Origin: an uncultured Verrucomicrobiota bacterium
Lineage (GTDB): Bacteria; Verrucomicrobiota; Kiritimatiellia; RFP12; UBA1067
NCBI GenBank assembly: GCA_946615275.1
Contig: CAMOHV010000085.1
Location: forward strand, 1 to 6,210
Reading direction: 5' to 3'
Length of the DNA: 6,210 nucleotides
Part shown: positions 1-5,563 of the stretch, one piece after another
Layout of the letters: the number at the start of each line of letters is the position of its first letter
Numbering within the stretch: position 1 is the stretch's first letter
Translations under genes and position numbers: made by a program
Notes under the pieces: generated by a model
What the model saw: only the letters and a program-made list of their open reading frames with translations
Database searches by the model: none
What the model was told of the DNA's origin: nothing

Positions 1-75
1 CCGCTCAACGCCCTCACCCTCGACGGCTTTGGTTCGAAAGTCATCCTTGATGCAATTGAAAGTCTGGTGAAATGA
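1..75 (+). CDS. C-terminal end of an unidentified upstream gene (partial)
   Basis: Frame 1 is open from the left edge and reads 24 codons to a TGA at 73-75, ending ...GFGSKVILDAIESLVK. The composition looks like a normal folded C-terminus ending in an amphipathic helix, but the fragment is too short to assign a family. The stop overlaps the next start in an ATGATG arrangement (ATG at 72-74 and at 75-77), a typical translational-coupling junction, which supports this being a real gene end in the same operon as the short frame that follows. The gene start lies outside the window. Confidence 0.5.
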   Translation, partial: PLNALTLDGFGSKVILDAIESLVK

Positions 76-269
76 TGCGGAAGCTTTTTGCTCTTTGTGT
101 AGGACTTGCTGTTTCCGCGGCCATTGCATACGGAGGCGAAGAGGGGGATGTGTCGCTTGAACGGGTCAAGGCGAACCTCGTGCGCGTACTCATGGACACG
201 AACGCGCAGCGCCTGAAGGGCCTGATTCCGCTGGCCGCGTCTTCGAGGTCACGATCCCGCACGGAGTGA
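72..269 (+). CDS. Short secreted ORF, probably the N-terminal remnant of a broken gene
   Basis: This 65-residue frame begins with a convincing signal peptide: MMRK, a hydrophobic stretch LFALCVGLAVSAAIA, and a likely cut near AIAYG. An acidic-to-helical stretch (roughly residues 22-48) follows, then a Ser/Arg tail SSRSRSRTE that looks unlike protein under selection. The second ATG (75) is better placed for the GGTGA at 66-70 than the first. From about 224 the natural-looking coding signal moves to another frame that ends at 317-319, so the current C-terminus is probably out-of-frame junk after a deletion or frameshift. It could instead be a genuine small exported protein. No function can be assigned. 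Confidence 0.45.
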   Translation: MMRKLFALCVGLAVSAAIAYGGEEGDVSLERVKANLVRVLMDTNAQRLKGLIPLAASSRSRSRTE

Positions 270-319
270 AGCCGTGTGCGGCCTCCTGCGCCTGGCGCGT
301 CTATCCCAACGGCAAGTAG
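224..319 (+). pseudogene. Out-of-frame C-terminal fragment of a secreted protein
   Basis: In the frame shifted relative to the preceding signal-peptide ORF, codons from about 224 read ...RVFEVTIPHGVKPC, then AASCAWRVYPNGK, and stop at TAG 317-319. The alternation of hydrophobic and polar residues, with conserved-looking Gly, Trp and Tyr, resembles the last beta strands of an extracellular beta-sandwich. The fragment has no start or ribosome site of its own. The simplest reading is that it and the preceding signal peptide are the two ends of one gene that lost its middle and its frame. An assembly error in a metagenomic contig would look the same. Confidence 0.4.
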
Positions 320-367
320 ATGCGGCGTATTCTGGAATAGTTTGATTGAGGAACGAAAGGAAGCAAG

Positions 368-532
368 ATGAAAAGACTGAATGCAATTCTATCGCTTGCC
401 GCACTGGCCGCCATGCCTGCGCTGGCGGCGCGGGGGCGCCGCTTCCGCTTCGCGGTGGCGCCGGCCAATTCCTTCGGCGGACACGGCAGGGCCATCCGCT
501 CGGCGTGGCTGACGGGCGACTTCGGCGCGTAG
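368..532 (+). CDS. 54-residue exported ORF, probable internal-deletion remnant
   Basis: The ATG at 368 is preceded by a purine-rich AAAGGAAG at about 357-364, a reasonable Shine-Dalgarno site. The product starts with a textbook signal peptide (MKRLNAILSLAALAAMPALA, cut after ALAA). Only about 33 residues follow: RGRRFRFAVAPANSFGG, then HGRAIRSAWLTGDFGA. The FRFAV.P.NSFG pattern resembles the last strands of fibronectin-III-like domains that close many secreted hydrolases. A signal peptide joined directly to such a tail suggests an in-frame internal deletion. It may still be translated. A true small secreted peptide is the alternative. No enzymatic residues are recognisable. Confidence 0.45.
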   Translation: MKRLNAILSLAALAAMPALAARGRRFRFAVAPANSFGGHGRAIRSAWLTGDFGA

Positions 533-551
533 GCCGCCGCTCTTTGCGGCC
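532..551 (+). terminator. Possible hairpin terminator overlapping a stop codon
   Basis: GGCCGC (532-537) pairs perfectly with GCGGCC (546-551) around an 8-base loop. It begins on the last base of the TAG that ends the short ORF at 368-532. There is no U-run directly after the stem (the next bases are CATGTCATTTCC), so it is a weak intrinsic terminator at best. Its place between the degraded genes and the sigma-factor operon is what makes it plausible. Confidence 0.3.
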
Positions 552-657
552 CATGTCATTTCCAGCTGCCGTTTTTAGGATGAAAAAGCGCATGCCCGCC
601 CCACCATGAAGCGAGGCGTGAAAACCGCCAACCCGTTCGCTTGTCGTCGCGTCTTAT
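533..657. other. Intergenic leader of the sigma-factor operon
   Basis: This 125-base gap lies between the last remnant ORF and the first possible start of the sigma factor. The operon promoter is expected here, but no sigma-70 pair with normal spacing could be found: TTGTCG (641-646) and TATATG (655-660) are only 8 bases apart. There is no clear Shine-Dalgarno site before ATG 658. The stretch contains a T-run (GTTTTTAGG near 570-578) and no convincing small gene. Confidence 0.4.
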
Positions 658-2064
658 ATGGTAGATGGAGATGAAAGGACACAACGAAAGGCCGGCGGCG
701 TGAGCGTAGTCGCGGAAATCCACGATGATGTCGATCGCGGCGCGGTTCGGCTTGTCTCGGAATATCGGGACAGGCTCTATCGCGACGCCATGGCCCTCTG
801 CCGGGATCCCGCGGCGGCGGAGGATCTGGTGTTCCGCACTTTCGACCTGGCCATACGCAAGATAGACACCTTCAAGGGCGAATGCTCTCTTTACGGATGG
901 ATGAAGGCCATCCTCCACAATTGCCACCAGACGGAGGCGAGGAGAAAATCGTCGCAGATGATTGCGCCCGGCGTGGTGGACGAGGACATGCCGGAAACAG
1001 GCGAGACGCTGACTACGGAAAAGTCCATTCTCGACGCGTCCGACGCCGAGGTCGTGCGCCGCGCCGTGTGCGGACTGCCCGAGGAACTGCGCGAAGTGAT
1101 AGTGCTGCACTATTTCATGGAGCAGCCGGTCGCGAAGATCGCCCGCGTCCTGGCCATGCCGGCGGGGACTGTGAAGTTCCGGATGCACATCGCCCGCAAG
1201 CTTCTGGCGCGCGTGCTCACGCGCCAGATGAAACGGCCTCTGGCGCGCCTGATCATCGCCGCCGCGGGGCTTTTCGCGGCAATGGGCCTCGCCTTTCTGT
1301 CCGGGATCGCGCCCGGCGGCGATCCCGCCGCGCGGGAGGACGCGAAGGCGGAGCATCCCGGAGAATCGATTGACGTCTTTGGAAACAACGAAGGAGAAAA
1401 CATGATGATTACAAGAAAGGTGGCGTCGCTGGTGGGGGCGTCTCTTATAACGGTGGCCGCTCCGTGCGCGGAGCTGACGAGCGAGCCGACGTTCGTGTTC
1501 CTGCGCCCGGAGACGAGTTCGTTCTGGCATACGGCCACGAACAACGTGATGACGCTTCCGATAGACTATCCCGTAGGGGCGAGCTCCGCGTCGCTGTCGG
1601 TGACGGGGGATGGATATGCGAAGACCTACACGGGGCTGGCCGGCGATTCGTTCGACCTGGAGCTGCCCGCGCCAAACTCTCCGTCCGAGGAGAACATATA
1701 CGACCTTGTGCTTTCCTTTGACGACGGCACCGAGCGCAGGGCAAGGCTGGGCCTCATCCAGGGGCTGGGGGCCGATTCGGAGGGCGCCACGCGATGCCTG
1801 GCGCCGGCGGAGGGAAGGGTGTGGAACAAGGTGAAGAACAGGGCCGTGATGCCCATACCGTATGGGATGGAGTCGTTCAAGATGTCGATCGACGGCGGCG
1901 ACCCGGTGGAAGTGGAGACGGGACTGGACGGCGCGCAGGGATGGTACGCGCTAAAGCCGGCAAACGGCTCGAAGGTGTCCCTTTCGCTTTCGCTGGCGGA
2001 CGGCGTGAACTACGCGGCCACGCTTTTCGGCGTGGGGAACGGTTTCTTCATCATATTGAACTGA
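658..2064 (+). CDS. ECF sigma-70 factor with transmembrane helix, fused in frame to a secreted beta-domain protein
   Basis: One open frame of 468 codons. Residues ~30-96 are sigma-70 region 2 (LVSEYRDRLYRDAMALCRDP, then AAAEDLVFRTFDLAIRKID). Residues ~130-185 are region 4, with LPEELREVIVLHYFMEQPVA followed by the helix-turn-helix MPAGTVKFRMHIARKLLA. Residues ~197-216 (LIIAAAGLFAAMGLAFLSGI) form a membrane helix. A linker runs to ~248, and residues 249-468 are a complete second protein with its own signal peptide and start. The first part should bind RNA polymerase and promoters on the inner face of the membrane. ECF factors with C-terminal membrane segments are known in Planctomycetes and relatives. 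ATG 658 lacks a clear ribosome site; GTG 700, with GAAAGG at 686-691, is an alternative start that keeps both sigma regions. Whether the 468-residue product exists, or two proteins are made, is unresolved. Confidence 0.75.
   Translation: MVDGDERTQRKAGGVSVVAEIHDDVDRGAVRLVSEYRDRLYRDAMALCRDPAAAEDLVFRTFDLAIRKIDTFKGECSLYGWMKAILHNCHQTEARRKSSQMIAPGVVDEDMPETGETLTTEKSILDASDAEVVRRAVCGLPEELREVIVLHYFMEQPVAKIARVLAMPAGTVKFRMHIARKLLARVLTRQMKRPLARLIIAAAGLFAAMGLAFLSGIAPGGDPAAREDAKAEHPGESIDVFGNNEGENMMITRKVASLVGASLITVAAPCAELTSEPTFVFLRPETSSFWHTATNNVMTLPIDYPVGASSASLSVTGDGYAKTYTGLAGDSFDLELPAPNSPSEENIYDLVLSFDDGTERRARLGLIQGLGADSEGATRCLAPAEGRVWNKVKNRAVMPIPYGMESFKMSIDGGDPVEVETGLDGAQGWYALKPANGSKVSLSLSLADGVNYAATLFGVGNGFFIILN
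1391..1396 (+). promoter_or_regulatory. Internal Shine-Dalgarno site deciding a nested start
   Basis: AAGGAG lies five bases before ATG 1402 (a second ATG follows at 1405). This is among the best ribosome sites in the window and sits inside the long open frame that starts at 658. It argues that translation restarts here and yields the secreted protein separately from the sigma factor. Confidence 0.75.
1402..2064 (+). CDS. Secreted protein with two tandem beta-domains (nested in frame with the sigma factor)
   Basis: Starting at ATG 1402 the product is 220 residues: a signal peptide (MMITRK, hydrophobic VASLVGASLITVAAP, probable cut after CA before ELTSEP) followed by a beta-rich body without recognisable catalytic motifs. 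The body contains two related halves. Half one runs from FWHTATNNVMTLPIDY to LGLIQGLG; half two runs from VWNKVKNRAVMPIPYG to LFGVGNG. They share the order W..x..N.vM.lPi.Y, a central Gly-rich turn with TGL, and a final L.L.DG strand pair, as expected of duplicated Ig-like or fibronectin-like sandwiches. It is probably exported or surface-attached. Its place between the sigma/membrane protein and the SUMF1 gene suggests a sensing or binding partner, but that is inference. Function unknown. Confidence 0.65.
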   Translation: MMITRKVASLVGASLITVAAPCAELTSEPTFVFLRPETSSFWHTATNNVMTLPIDYPVGASSASLSVTGDGYAKTYTGLAGDSFDLELPAPNSPSEENIYDLVLSFDDGTERRARLGLIQGLGADSEGATRCLAPAEGRVWNKVKNRAVMPIPYGMESFKMSIDGGDPVEVETGLDGAQGWYALKPANGSKVSLSLSLADGVNYAATLFGVGNGFFIILN

Positions 2065-2070
2065 TCTAAA

Positions 2071-2077
2071 AAAGGAG
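2071..2077 (+). promoter_or_regulatory. Shine-Dalgarno site of the SUMF1 gene
   Basis: AAAGGAG stands eight bases before ATG 2086. Another ATG at 2081 meets TGA after one further codon, so 2086 is the functional start. The 21-base gap after the preceding stop (2062-2064) contains no room for a separate promoter, which supports cotranscription. Confidence 0.75.
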
Positions 2078-2085
2078 TAAATGAA

Positions 2086-3450
2086 ATGAGAGTTTCAATG
2101 ATACTGATGTCCGCATTGTCGGCGACGGCAGCTTGGTCGGCCAACATCGAGCAGGTGATCGTGCGCCAGCAGTGGCCGTGGTCGACGGACGTGAAGGTGG
2201 AGTACAAACTTTCCGGCGTCACGTCTCCGGTCGATATCGGAGTTGCGGCCTACAACGGCGACACGCCCCTGGACGCGTCCAACCTCGACGCTTCCATCAC
2301 GGGCGTTCGCTTCGGCATCAACGAGGATGGCGTCGGGAAGTTCACCATAGATCCGGTGCGGGCGTTTGGGACGGAGAAGGTGGCGCTGGCCAACTTCAGG
2401 GTGAAGCTGACCGTCGTCGACGCCTCCGCCTCCATGACGAAGCCCCTCTACAAGATCGTGAATCTGGCCACGGGCGTCATCACGGACGTCACGACGGCGG
2501 AACTCCTGAACGGCGCACACGGCGCGGTGGAGACCGGCGGACAGACGATAGCCGCGGGCGCCGCCGTGGATGAGACGAGGGTCTATTGGACTGGCGTCAC
2601 GAACAAGACCGACTACTCCACGTCCCTGCTCGTTCTGCGCCGAGTCCCGGCGGCAGGCGCCACGTTCACCATGGGTTCACCAACGGGCGAGCCTGGGAGA
2701 TCGGTGGCGTACAGCCAGGTTGCCAGTTATCTGCCGCGCGGCGCCGAAACTCAGCATGAAGTGTCGTTTATGCGCGATTTCTACATCGGCGTGTACGAGA
2801 TGACCCAGAAGCAGTATAACCTTCTCGTCGGAACCTGGCCGTCGAAGTTCACGGCGGACAGGGATTCGCGGCCGGTGGAGCAGGTGTCATGGAGCACCGT
2901 GACGGGAACGTGCCTTCCGGCGCTCAAGGCGCTCACCGGAAAGGACTTCCTCCTGCCAACGGAGGCTCAGTGGGAGTTCGCCTACCGCGCCGGGATGACC
3001 ACCGGTCTCCACAACGGCAGGGAGGTTTCCAATAGCAATGCTTATCGTCTTACGAACGGCGGTTCCGCAGATCCGGGGCTCATAACCATCGCGCGGTATT
3101 TCTTCAACGCGGGGAATTCCACCACCGCGACGCTCGACTCGTCCCGCGGAACGGCGAAGGTAGGATCGTATCGGTGTAACAATTGGGGGCTTTACGACAT
3201 GGCCGGAAACGTTTGCGAATGGTGCTCGGACTATTACACCGAGGATCTGGGGGCGTCTGCGGCCGCAGACCCGGCCGGCCCGGCGGCGGGCGACGAGGGT
3301 TATGAGAGCTATCGCGTGCTGCGCAACGGCAGCATACAGTGGAACAACTATGGGAACTGCACTTGCCGCGCCGCGTTCAGGCGAGGCAAGGACGAATCAT
3401 CTTTCGCCAGCGTCTATGCCGGCTTCCGCGTGGTTTTGATGGCAGAGTAA
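2086..3450 (+). CDS. Secreted SUMF1 (formylglycine-generating-enzyme-like) family protein, non-canonical active site
   Basis: 454 residues. Signal peptide 1-19 (cut after WSA). Residues ~20-165 are a beta-rich N-terminal region (QQWPWSTDVKVEYKLSG). The SUMF1/FGE-sulfatase domain spans ~186-451 and shows the usual blocks: FTMGSPTGEPGR, H.V.F.RDFYIGVYEMTQKQY, RPVEQVSW, LPTEAQWEFAYRAG (291-303), VGSYRCNNWGLYDMAGNVCEWC (359-380) and the C-terminal RVLRNGS...CRAAFRRG...AGFRVV. Aligned by eye with true formylglycine-generating enzymes, the two copper/thiol cysteines fall on W419 and N424; the nearby cysteines are C425 and C427. It is therefore unlikely to make formylglycine. Many SUMF1 proteins are instead C-type-lectin-like binding scaffolds. 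It lies 21 bases after the sigma/secreted-protein frame and 9 bases before the glycosidase, so it probably belongs to the same operon. The family call is secure; the function is not. Confidence 0.9.
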   Translation: MRVSMILMSALSATAAWSANIEQVIVRQQWPWSTDVKVEYKLSGVTSPVDIGVAAYNGDTPLDASNLDASITGVRFGINEDGVGKFTIDPVRAFGTEKVALANFRVKLTVVDASASMTKPLYKIVNLATGVITDVTTAELLNGAHGAVETGGQTIAAGAAVDETRVYWTGVTNKTDYSTSLLVLRRVPAAGATFTMGSPTGEPGRSVAYSQVASYLPRGAETQHEVSFMRDFYIGVYEMTQKQYNLLVGTWPSKFTADRDSRPVEQVSWSTVTGTCLPALKALTGKDFLLPTEAQWEFAYRAGMTTGLHNGREVSNSNAYRLTNGGSADPGLITIARYFFNAGNSTTATLDSSRGTAKVGSYRCNNWGLYDMAGNVCEWCSDYYTEDLGASAAADPAGPAAGDEGYESYRVLRNGSIQWNNYGNCTCRAAFRRGKDESSFASVYAGFRVVLMAE

Positions 3451-3459
3451 AGCGGATAT

Positions 3460-5301
3460 ATGTCGATGCGAACTGCAGTGATGGCGGCCGCCGTGCTTAT
3501 GGCGGCTACGCCTTTGGCGACGTGCGCCCTCGAATGCGGCATGTGCGCGCACGTGGGGCGAGGCGGATATTGGCGCAGGCACAGGACTTTCGCCAAGGCG
3601 AAGGAGGCCGGATGCGCGTGGATCCGCACGGATTTCGACTGGTGGCAGATGGAGCGCAGGCCAGGGGTGTGGACGTTCGAGAAATACGACGCTCTTCTGC
3701 GCGACGCCGAGGCGGCCGGCATCAATATCCTGCCGATACTCTACTCTCCGCCGGAATGGAGAAGGCCCGTCGCTTCGCACATCGAGGAGTGGCAGGACTT
3801 CGTCGCGCGCGTGATGGCCCGGTGGGGCGACAGGCTGCCGTATGTGGAGATATGGAACGAGCCGCTCTATCCGGGAAGGGGAATGGGCGTGACCAACTTC
3901 GCCGCGGTGATGCGCGCGGCCTACGCCGCCGTGAAGCGGGTCTCCCCGAGCACCAAGGTGCTTCTGGGGGAATGTTCCGCCGGGCAGCTAGAGTCGCTTT
4001 ATGCCCATGGAGCAGGCGGGGCCTTCGACGTCATGAACATGCATCTCTACTCTCCGCTCCAGACGGACATCCCGGAAGGATGCTTCGCCCCCGCGATAGA
4101 GCGCGTCCGCTCCTGCCTTGCCGCGCACGGCGACGGCGCCAAGCCCATCTGGGTGACGGAGACGGGCTGGCCCACTCCGCCGGCCCGCCACGTGGCGGAC
4201 ATCCTCAAGGCCGGCCTCGCTCTGGCCGAGCCGTCCCGCCGCGCATGGCGCGTCGTCCATACCGACTCTTTCGCGAACGACGCCTCCATGGACAACGGGA
4301 CCGAAGACCTTCTCGCATTGGCGTTCCCATCCGGCTCGACGTACGAGCCATGCCATTCCACGAATCTCGCCGCGCGCCTTGCGCGCGGCGATGTGGACGC
4401 GCTTGTCCTGCCTTTCGAGGAGAAATGTCCGCCTGAGGTCGTGGCGCCGGCCTACGAGTTCGTCCGGCAGGGCGGCACTCTGATCGACTTCGGCGGTCTG
4501 CCCCTCTATGCGAAGCTCCCCGACCGCGCTGAATGGCTGCGCCGGTTCCACATCGCGCCGAAGGCATGGTGGATGGACGGACGCTATCCAAAGCGCTGCA
4601 CGGTCTCTCCAGTGGTGCCGTCCATTGCGGCGACTCATCGCTTCAAGGGGGAGCGATTCCTCTCTGGCGATTACTGCGGCGAAGGCGACGAATTCCTGCC
4701 GCTTGTCTCGGGCCTGTCCACGAACGGACAGCGGTGCGTAGCGGCCGCAGTCTATCGGTTCGGCGGCGATCTGAAGGGGCGGGCCATCATCTCCACGATA
4801 TTCGACCATCAGCACCGGACAACGTCGGAGGCGCGCCAGGGAAGGCTTGTGGCGCGCACGATGGCGATTCTCGCGGCGTGCGGCGTGGAGAAGGCGTTCT
4901 GGTACGAGCAACGTTCCAACGAGCATGGCCCCAACAGTCGATATGAGGGCGCGTGCCATTTTGGGCTATTGAGGGGCGACTATTCGGAGAAAGACGGTTT
5001 TGCGGCATTCAGGACGTTCGTGCGGATGTGCCCGCCGGGCTCCAGCATCCGCGCGGAACCGTGGGATGATTCTGCGGAAGGGTTCTGCCGGGTGCGCTGG
5101 GAGCGCCCGAACGGTATGTCCTGTGGCATACTTTGGAAGACGGGGAACATGGTAGAACGCATAATACCGTTTCGTGGCAACGCGAAGTTCTTTGACCATC
5201 TGGGGCGGGCTGTGGGGATTGCGCCGAGCGGAGGGCCGTCGAAGGTGAAAGTGTCGGGCGCTCCATTGTATTGGGTGATTCCTGACCCAGGTGTACGCTG
5301 A
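3460..5301 (+). CDS. Secreted clan GH-A glycoside hydrolase (GH39/GH5-like) with inserted domain
   Basis: 613 residues. Signal peptide ~1-23 (MAAAVLMAATPLATCA). A TIM barrel begins at CGMCAHVGRGG; it carries WIRTDFDWWQMERRPGVWTF (54-73), a typical retaining-glycosidase strand-2 segment, then the acid/base motif EIWNEP with E134 and the nucleophile motif WVTETGW with E234. Strand 8 appears much later as VEKAFWYEQRSN (476-487), followed by HFGLLRGDYSEKDGF. Between them, residues ~241-455 form an insertion with Rossmann-like features (DALVLPFEEKCPPEVVAPA, then YEFVRQGGTLIDFGG), similar to glutamine-amidotransferase-like domains of other glycosidases. Residues ~526-613 look like a C-terminal beta-sandwich. 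It should cleave an extracellular or periplasmic polysaccharide; the substrate cannot be read from the sequence. It starts 9 bases after the SUMF1 stop with a weak ribosome site (AGCGGA), suggesting translational coupling; ATG 3466 is an alternative start. Confidence 0.85.
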   Translation: MSMRTAVMAAAVLMAATPLATCALECGMCAHVGRGGYWRRHRTFAKAKEAGCAWIRTDFDWWQMERRPGVWTFEKYDALLRDAEAAGINILPILYSPPEWRRPVASHIEEWQDFVARVMARWGDRLPYVEIWNEPLYPGRGMGVTNFAAVMRAAYAAVKRVSPSTKVLLGECSAGQLESLYAHGAGGAFDVMNMHLYSPLQTDIPEGCFAPAIERVRSCLAAHGDGAKPIWVTETGWPTPPARHVADILKAGLALAEPSRRAWRVVHTDSFANDASMDNGTEDLLALAFPSGSTYEPCHSTNLAARLARGDVDALVLPFEEKCPPEVVAPAYEFVRQGGTLIDFGGLPLYAKLPDRAEWLRRFHIAPKAWWMDGRYPKRCTVSPVVPSIAATHRFKGERFLSGDYCGEGDEFLPLVSGLSTNGQRCVAAAVYRFGGDLKGRAIISTIFDHQHRTTSEARQGRLVARTMAILAACGVEKAFWYEQRSNEHGPNSRYEGACHFGLLRGDYSEKDGFAAFRTFVRMCPPGSSIRAEPWDDSAEGFCRVRWERPNGMSCGILWKTGNMVERIIPFRGNAKFFDHLGRAVGIAPSGGPSKVKVSGAPLYWVIPDPGVR

Positions 5302-5360
5302 TGCCATGGTTGCTGCCTGTTTATGACTTCAATGGTCATCTAGATGCATTCTTGTGACGG
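5302..5360. other. Short spacer after the glycosidase
   Basis: This stretch contains small inverted repeats (ATGAC...GTCAT around 5325-5339 and the perfect palindrome CATCTAGATG at 5337-5346) but no strong GC stem with a T-run. No gene is seen. Transcription of the operon probably ends here or in the palindromes of the following repeat array. Confidence 0.35.
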
Positions 5361-5400
5361 ACGGTCCTAGTAGAACGGGCTGCCAGCCCGTTTAGTGAAT

Positions 5401-5428
5401 TGAGAATTGAGAATGGAGAATTGAGAAT
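5401..5428. repeat. Heptamer microsatellite, 4 copies (unit 1)
   Basis: Four consecutive heptamers of the form (T/G)GAGAAT: TGAGAAT, TGAGAAT, GGAGAAT, TGAGAAT. On the opposite strand this reads as the low-complexity peptide NSQFSILNS, a common false protein call. Confidence 0.85.
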
Positions 5429-5433
5429 TCGGC

Positions 5434-5453
5434 GGCCGCGACGGAGCGCGGCC
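5434..5453. repeat. GC-rich hairpin GGCCGCG/CGCGGCC
   Basis: A perfect seven-base stem around the loop ACGGAG, followed by CTCCC. It recurs at 5790-5809 and 6146-6165. It ends the heptamer block in every unit, and the third copy of the repeat breaks off just after it. Confidence 0.8.
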
Positions 5454-5516
5454 CTCCCGGGGCGGGATTTTGATGGTTTGAGATTTCGTCCGCACCATGT
5501 TCTCATTTTGGAAACT

Positions 5517-5563
5517 GATGGGGTCTGACCCCACATGTAACCGATGGGGTCTGACCCCACATG
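5517..5563. repeat. Twin TGGGGTCTGACCCCA palindromes (unit 1)
   Basis: Two copies of an odd palindrome with seven-base arms TGGGGTC/GACCCCA around one T, at 5519-5533 and 5545-5559. Both lie inside a 21-base direct repeat (5517-5537 and 5543-5563) separated by the five bases TAACC. The paired layout is typical of REP/BIME-type elements, and similar GGGGTC-GACCCC palindromes are, as I recall, common intergenic repeats in several bacterial groups. Confidence 0.8.

Noticed and set aside
641..660. Sigma-70 promoter TTGTCG / TATATG before the sigma factor
   Set aside because: The spacing is only 8 bases and the second box overlaps the start codon.
556..1530. 324-codon open frame on the minus strand opposite the sigma factor
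   Set aside because: It is Arg/His-rich shadow translation, and it overlaps clear sigma-70 regions on the plus strand.
3511..3535. Lipoprotein signal in the glycosidase (LATC)
   Set aside because: Thr directly before the Cys does not fit a usual lipobox; a standard signal peptidase I cut is more likely.
3339..4436. 365-codon open frame on the plus strand across the SUMF1/glycosidase junction
   Set aside because: Arg/Gly/Ala-rich shadow frame caused by high GC; the other frame holds recognisable SUMF1 and glycosidase motifs.
3988..4959. 323-codon minus-strand frame opposite the glycosidase
   Set aside because: Low-complexity Arg-rich composition and full overlap with the barrel coding sequence.
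5374..5400. Intrinsic terminator after the operon
   Set aside because: The stem AACGGGC/GCCCGTT is good but is followed by TAGTGAATTG rather than a T-run, so it is described as a palindromic repeat instead.
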